Part shown: positions 60,981 through 64,000 of the stretch, piece after piece
How the letters are laid out: each line of letters begins with the position of its first letter
Position numbering within the stretch: the first letter of the stretch is position 1
Source of the DNA: Bradyrhizobium niftali
GTDB lineage: Bacteria > Pseudomonadota > Alphaproteobacteria > Rhizobiales > Xanthobacteraceae
Length of the DNA: 64,000 bases
Reading direction: 5' to 3'
Assembly: GCF_004571025.1 (NCBI RefSeq)
Contig: NZ_SPQT01000008.1
Span: forward strand, 62,001 to 126,000
The notes under the pieces: generated by a model
Told to the model about the DNA's origin: nothing
Databases searched by the model: none
The model's input: only the letters and a program-made list of their open reading frames with translations
Position numbers and translations under genes: made by a program

Positions 60981-62393
60981 ATGAACACATCGGAACAGGA
61001 TCGCTGGTCACGCGTGAAGAGTCGGCTGCGCTCGAACGTGGGCGAAGACGTCTATACGAGCTGGTTTGCGCGCATGGATCTCGAAGACGTGCAGGATGAG
61101 AGCGTGCGGCTCTCGGTTCCCACGCGCTTCCTGAAGAGCTGGATCCAGGCCCATTATGCCGAGCGCGTGCTGTCGTGCTGGCAGGCCGAGATGCCGGAAG
61201 TGCATCGCATCGATCTCACTGTTCGCTCCGCGGTGCGCCCGGTCGTGCAGCCGAAGGAAGCCCCAGTGGCGGTCGAAACACGCCGTGCGCCCGCGCCGGA
61301 GCTGCGCTCGACCGCGACCGCGCCGGTCTCCGCCAATCATGACGCGCTCGGCGGCTCGCCGCTCGATCCGCGCCTGACCTTTGCGAGCTTCGTCGTCGGC
61401 CGCTCCAACACGCTGGCCCATGCGGCCGCGCGTCAGGTCGCCGAAGGGCGCCGCGGCGATCCCGTCATGTTCAACCCGCTCTACATCCATGCCGGCGTCG
61501 GTCTCGGCAAGACGCATCTGCTCCAGGCGGTGACCTGGGCCGGCAATTCCGGCAACGAGCGCAAGGTGCTGTATCTCACGGCCGAGAAATTCATGTACGG
61601 CTTCGTCGCCGCGCTGAAGACGCAGACGGCGCTCGCCTTCAAGGAAGCGCTGCGCGGCATCGACGTGCTGGTGATCGACGATCTCCAGTTCCTGCAGGGC
61701 AAGTCGACGCAGGCGGAGTTCTGTCACACGCTGAACGCGCTGATCGACGCCGGCCGCCAGGTCGTGATCGCGGCCGACCGTCCGCCGTCCGATCTCGAGA
61801 GCCTGGACGACCGCGTGCGCTCGCGGCTGGCCGGCGGCCTCGTGGTCGAGATGGGCTCGCTCGGCGAGGAGCTGCGCCACGGCATCCTCAAGTCGCGCGT
61901 CGCCGCCGCCCGCGCCCATCATGCGACGTTCGACGTGCCGGAGGAGGTGCTGCATTATCTCGCCCGCACCATCACCCATAACGGCCGCGACCTCGAAGGC
62001 GCGATCAACCGGCTGCTGGCGCACTCCAAGCTCAACAACCAGCCGGTGACGCTGGAGATGGCCGAGCGCGAGGTGCGCGACCTGGTCCGGCCGCAGGAGC
62101 CGAAGCGGATCAAGATCGAGGACATCCAGCGCGTGGTGGCGCGGCAGTATAATGTCAGCCGCTCCGACCTCTTGTCCTCGCGCCGCACCGCCAACGTGGT
62201 CCGCCCGCGCCAGGTGGCGATGTACCTCGCCAAGACGCTGACCCTGCGCTCGCTGCCCGAAATCGGCCGCCGCTTCGGCGGACGCGACCACACCACGGTG
62301 CTGCACGCCGTGCGCAAGATCGAGGCGCTGGTCTCCAAGGACACCGCGCTGTCGGAGGAAGTCGAGTCGCTGAAGCGCCAGCTTCAGGAATAA
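60981..62393 (+). CDS. dnaA: Chromosomal replication initiator protein DnaA
   Basis: A 470-residue initiator. Domain I (residues 1-80) starts WSRVKSRLRSNVGEDVYTSWF; a short variable domain II spans about 85-125; domain III is AAA+ with Walker A GVGLGKTHL at 172-180 and Walker B VLVIDDLQFLQG from 229. Domain IV carries the DnaA-box signature GGRDHTTVLHAVRKIE from 433. An ATG at 60981 (MNTSEQDRW) is preferred over a TTG two codons upstream. The 5' leader is long and structured, and the upstream DNA is dense in GANTC sites, pointing to cell-cycle control through CcrM methylation (inference). Confidence 0.97.
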   Translation: MNTSEQDRWSRVKSRLRSNVGEDVYTSWFARMDLEDVQDESVRLSVPTRFLKSWIQAHYAERVLSCWQAEMPEVHRIDLTVRSAVRPVVQPKEAPVAVETRRAPAPELRSTATAPVSANHDALGGSPLDPRLTFASFVVGRSNTLAHAAARQVAEGRRGDPVMFNPLYIHAGVGLGKTHLLQAVTWAGNSGNERKVLYLTAEKFMYGFVAALKTQTALAFKEALRGIDVLVIDDLQFLQGKSTQAEFCHTLNALIDAGRQVVIAADRPPSDLESLDDRVRSRLAGGLVVEMGSLGEELRHGILKSRVAAARAHHATFDVPEEVLHYLARTITHNGRDLEGAINRLLAHSKLNNQPVTLEMAEREVRDLVRPQEPKRIKIEDIQRVVARQYNVSRSDLLSSRRTANVVRPRQVAMYLAKTLTLRSLPEIGRRFGGRDHTTVLHAVRKIEALVSKDTALSEEVESLKRQLQE

Positions 62394-62419
62394 ACGCCTA
62401 GGCTTCTCCTGCCATTCTC

Positions 62420-62458
62420 CCGCCGCCCCGGCCAAGCCAGGGCGGCGGCTTCGTTTTT
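62420..62458 (+). terminator. Intrinsic terminator of dnaA
   Basis: CCGCCGCCC at 62420-62428 and GGGCGGCGG at 62440-62448 form a perfect 9-bp stem, followed by CTTCGTTTTT. It suggests dnaN is mainly transcribed from its own promoter in the following 190 bases. Confidence 0.85.
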
Positions 62459-62651
62459 GCCTGTAAATCGTGGGGAACTGGCCCCCGATCCCTTGAATCC
62501 CGGGGCCATCCGCGCCACCTTGCGCGACCCTGACGGCTTTGGTCATATCGGCTGGAGACCCCGGCCTGTCGGGATCTTCGGTGCCGCGGCGCGCTTTTCG
62601 GCCGCCCGGCTTTTCAACGTGGGTTTCCTTGGGGATCGGGCGAGTAGTGCA

Positions 62652-63770
62652 ATGAAGGTTACGGTCGAACGCGCGCAACTCCTGAAATCGCTGGGCCATG
62701 TCCACCGCGTCGTCGAGCGCCGCAACACGATTCCGATCCTCGGCAACGTGCTGGTCCGGGCCGAGAACGCGAAATTGTCGCTGAAGGCGACCGACCTCGA
62801 CCTCGAGGTGACGGAAACGCTGCCCGCGGAAACCGCGACCGCCGGCTCCACCACCGTGCCGGCGCACATGTTCTACGACATCGTGCGCAAGCTGCCGGAC
62901 GGCTCCCAGATCGTGCTCGAGGCCGACGGCGACCGCGCCGTGCTGGCGATCCGCGCCGGCCGCTCGCGCTTCACGCTGCAGACGCTGCCGGAGAATGATT
63001 ACCCGGATCTGGCCGCCGGCGACATGTCGCATTCGTTCTCGCTCGCCGCCAAGGACGTCAAGCGGCTGATCGACCGCACCCAGTTCGCGATCTCGACCGA
63101 GGAGACGCGCTATTACCTCAACGGCATCTATCTGCACGCCGCCGGCACCGCCAAGGCCGCCACCCTGCGCGGCGTCGCCACCGACGGCCACCGCCTCGCC
63201 CAGCTCGACCTGGTCCAGCCCAAGGGCGCGGACGGCATGCCCGGCGTGATCGTGCCGCGCAAGACGGTCGGCGAGGTGCAGCGCCTGATCGAGGACACCG
63301 AAGCCGAGATGACGATCGAGCTATCGCAGGCCAAGATCCGCTTTACGATCGGTAACGTCGTGCTGACCTCGAAACTGATCGACGGCACCTTCCCCGACTA
63401 CGGCCGCGTCATCCCGCAAGGCAATGACAAGGAGCTCGTCGTCGACAAGAAGGATTTCGAGAACGCGGTCGACCGCGTCTCCACGATCTCGAGCGAGCGC
63501 GGCCGCGCGGTGAAGCTGTCGCTGTCGCCGGGCAAGCTGGTGCTGTCGGTGACCAACCCGGATTCCGGCAGCGCGACCGAAGAGCTCGAGGTCGAATACG
63601 CCTCCGACGCCCTCGATATCGGCTTCAACTCCCGCTACCTGCTCGACATCGCCGCCCAGATCGAAGGCGAGGTCGCGACCCTCAGGCTCGCCGACCCCGG
63701 CTCGCCCACCCTGGTCCAGGACCGCGACGACAAGAGCGCGCTGTACGTGCTGATGCCGATGCGGGTGTGA
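62652..63770 (+). CDS. dnaN: DNA polymerase III beta subunit (sliding clamp)
   Basis: A 372-residue clamp with the three repeats of the family: MKVTVERAQLLKSLGHVHRV in domain 1, AISTEETRYYLNGIYLH and GVATDGHRLAQLDL in domain 2, and a C-terminal DDKSALYVLMPMRV where the usual end is YVxMPMR. These are the standard beta-clamp landmarks, including the peptide-binding pocket. The ATG at 62652 is chosen; the longer upstream frame crosses the terminator of dnaA. Confidence 0.97.
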   Translation: MKVTVERAQLLKSLGHVHRVVERRNTIPILGNVLVRAENAKLSLKATDLDLEVTETLPAETATAGSTTVPAHMFYDIVRKLPDGSQIVLEADGDRAVLAIRAGRSRFTLQTLPENDYPDLAAGDMSHSFSLAAKDVKRLIDRTQFAISTEETRYYLNGIYLHAAGTAKAATLRGVATDGHRLAQLDLVQPKGADGMPGVIVPRKTVGEVQRLIEDTEAEMTIELSQAKIRFTIGNVVLTSKLIDGTFPDYGRVIPQGNDKELVVDKKDFENAVDRVSTISSERGRAVKLSLSPGKLVLSVTNPDSGSATEELEVEYASDALDIGFNSRYLLDIAAQIEGEVATLRLADPGSPTLVQDRDDKSALYVLMPMRV

Positions 63771-63789
63771 GGATATTTTCCCTCTCGTC

Positions 63790-63812
63790 ATGGCCGGGCT
63801 TGACCCGGCCAT
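63790..63812. repeat. Palindrome downstream of dnaN
   Basis: ATGGCCGGG-CTTGA-CCCGGCCAT, perfect 9-bp arms. No T-run follows; it is of the dispersed GGCCGGGCTTGACCCGGCC type. Confidence 0.65.
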
Positions 63813-63824
63813 CCATCAAACAAG

Positions 63825-64000
63825 ATGACCTATTGGGTGTACATCCTCGCCAGCAAGCCCGGTGGAACACTTTACATCGGCGTCACGAACAATTTGGTCC
63901 GGCGCATCTACGAACATCGCGAGGGCCTGGCAGATGGCTTCACCAAGCGTTACGGGGTGAAAACGCTGGTCTATTTCGAAGCGCACGACACGATCGCCGC
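63825..64000 (+). CDS. GIY-YIG nuclease family protein (partial, cut by window end)
   Basis: The visible 58 residues start MTYWVYILASKPGGTLYIGV, the GIY-YIG core (here VYIL and LYIG), then RRIYEHREGLADGFTKRYGV with the conserved arginine and histidine and YFEAHDT near the edge. This is the small YhbQ/UPF0213-type single-domain group, normally about 95-100 residues. DNA cleavage is possible but unproven for the group. Confidence 0.88.
   Translation, partial: MTYWVYILASKPGGTLYIGVTNNLVRRIYEHREGLADGFTKRYGVKTLVYFEAHDTIA

Overview
The window is high-GC chromosomal DNA, most probably from Bradyrhizobium or a close relative (Alphaproteobacteria, Nitrobacteraceae). The support is a RegS/RegR redox two-component pair, an intracellular PHB depolymerase, an MmcB-type repair protein, rpsT-dnaA-dnaN in that order, and many rhizobial-type intergenic palindromes. 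It contains 47 intact genes I can support, two genes cut by the window edges, two broken gene remnants, one possible leader ORF and one tRNA. I see no rRNA, CRISPR array, prophage or insertion sequence.

Layout. 1-6.3 kb: partial SprT-type metallopeptidase, phaZ, a two-gene ABC exporter, and the divergent regS-regR pair. 6.3-20 kb: metabolic and house-cleaning genes (mmcB, two GH13 glucoside enzymes, metallo-beta-lactamase fold hydrolase, PHB-type esterase, MFS exporter, sthA, luciferase-like monooxygenase, cytochrome P450, SDR). 20-24.6 kb: signalling block (HWE histidine kinase, PAS-SGDEF-EAL protein, PAS/sigma-54 activator). 24.6-33.3 kb: a catabolic and uptake block. A good sigma-54 promoter and an upstream inverted repeat precede an MHS-family carboxylate transporter and a fused CoA-transferase, followed by a complete five-gene LivKGFHM-type ABC importer. 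33.4-37 kb: a 1036-residue PAS-GGDEF-EAL protein, an in-frame GGDEF remnant and tRNA-Arg(CCG). 37-49 kb: dinB, a DNA glycosylase, small proteins, a metallophosphoesterase, and a three-gene operon (membrane protein, winged-helix regulator, cis-prenyltransferase) that carries two copies of one palindromic operator. A serine protease, an ArsR/SRPBCC pair with an operator on the start codon, an orphan Bug protein and an acyl-CoA synthetase remnant follow. 49-59 kb: HD-GYP protein, an IorAB-like molybdenum hydroxylase, hydrolases, a polysaccharide export lipoprotein and msrA. 59.4-64 kb: rpsT, a 1.28-kb gene-poor region rich in GANTC (CcrM) sites that probably holds the dnaA control region and perhaps the origin, then dnaA, dnaN and a partial GIY-YIG nuclease.

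The best candidates for something not yet described are: the sigma-54 switch at 23.2-28.3 kb; the self-regulated membrane protein/regulator/prenyltransferase operon at 42.4-44.2 kb; and the dnaA leader, with its GANTC cluster, a tetraloop hairpin and a possible 37-codon leader ORF. At least six families of imperfect palindromic repeats fill the gaps between genes; some are composite elements of about 150 bp.
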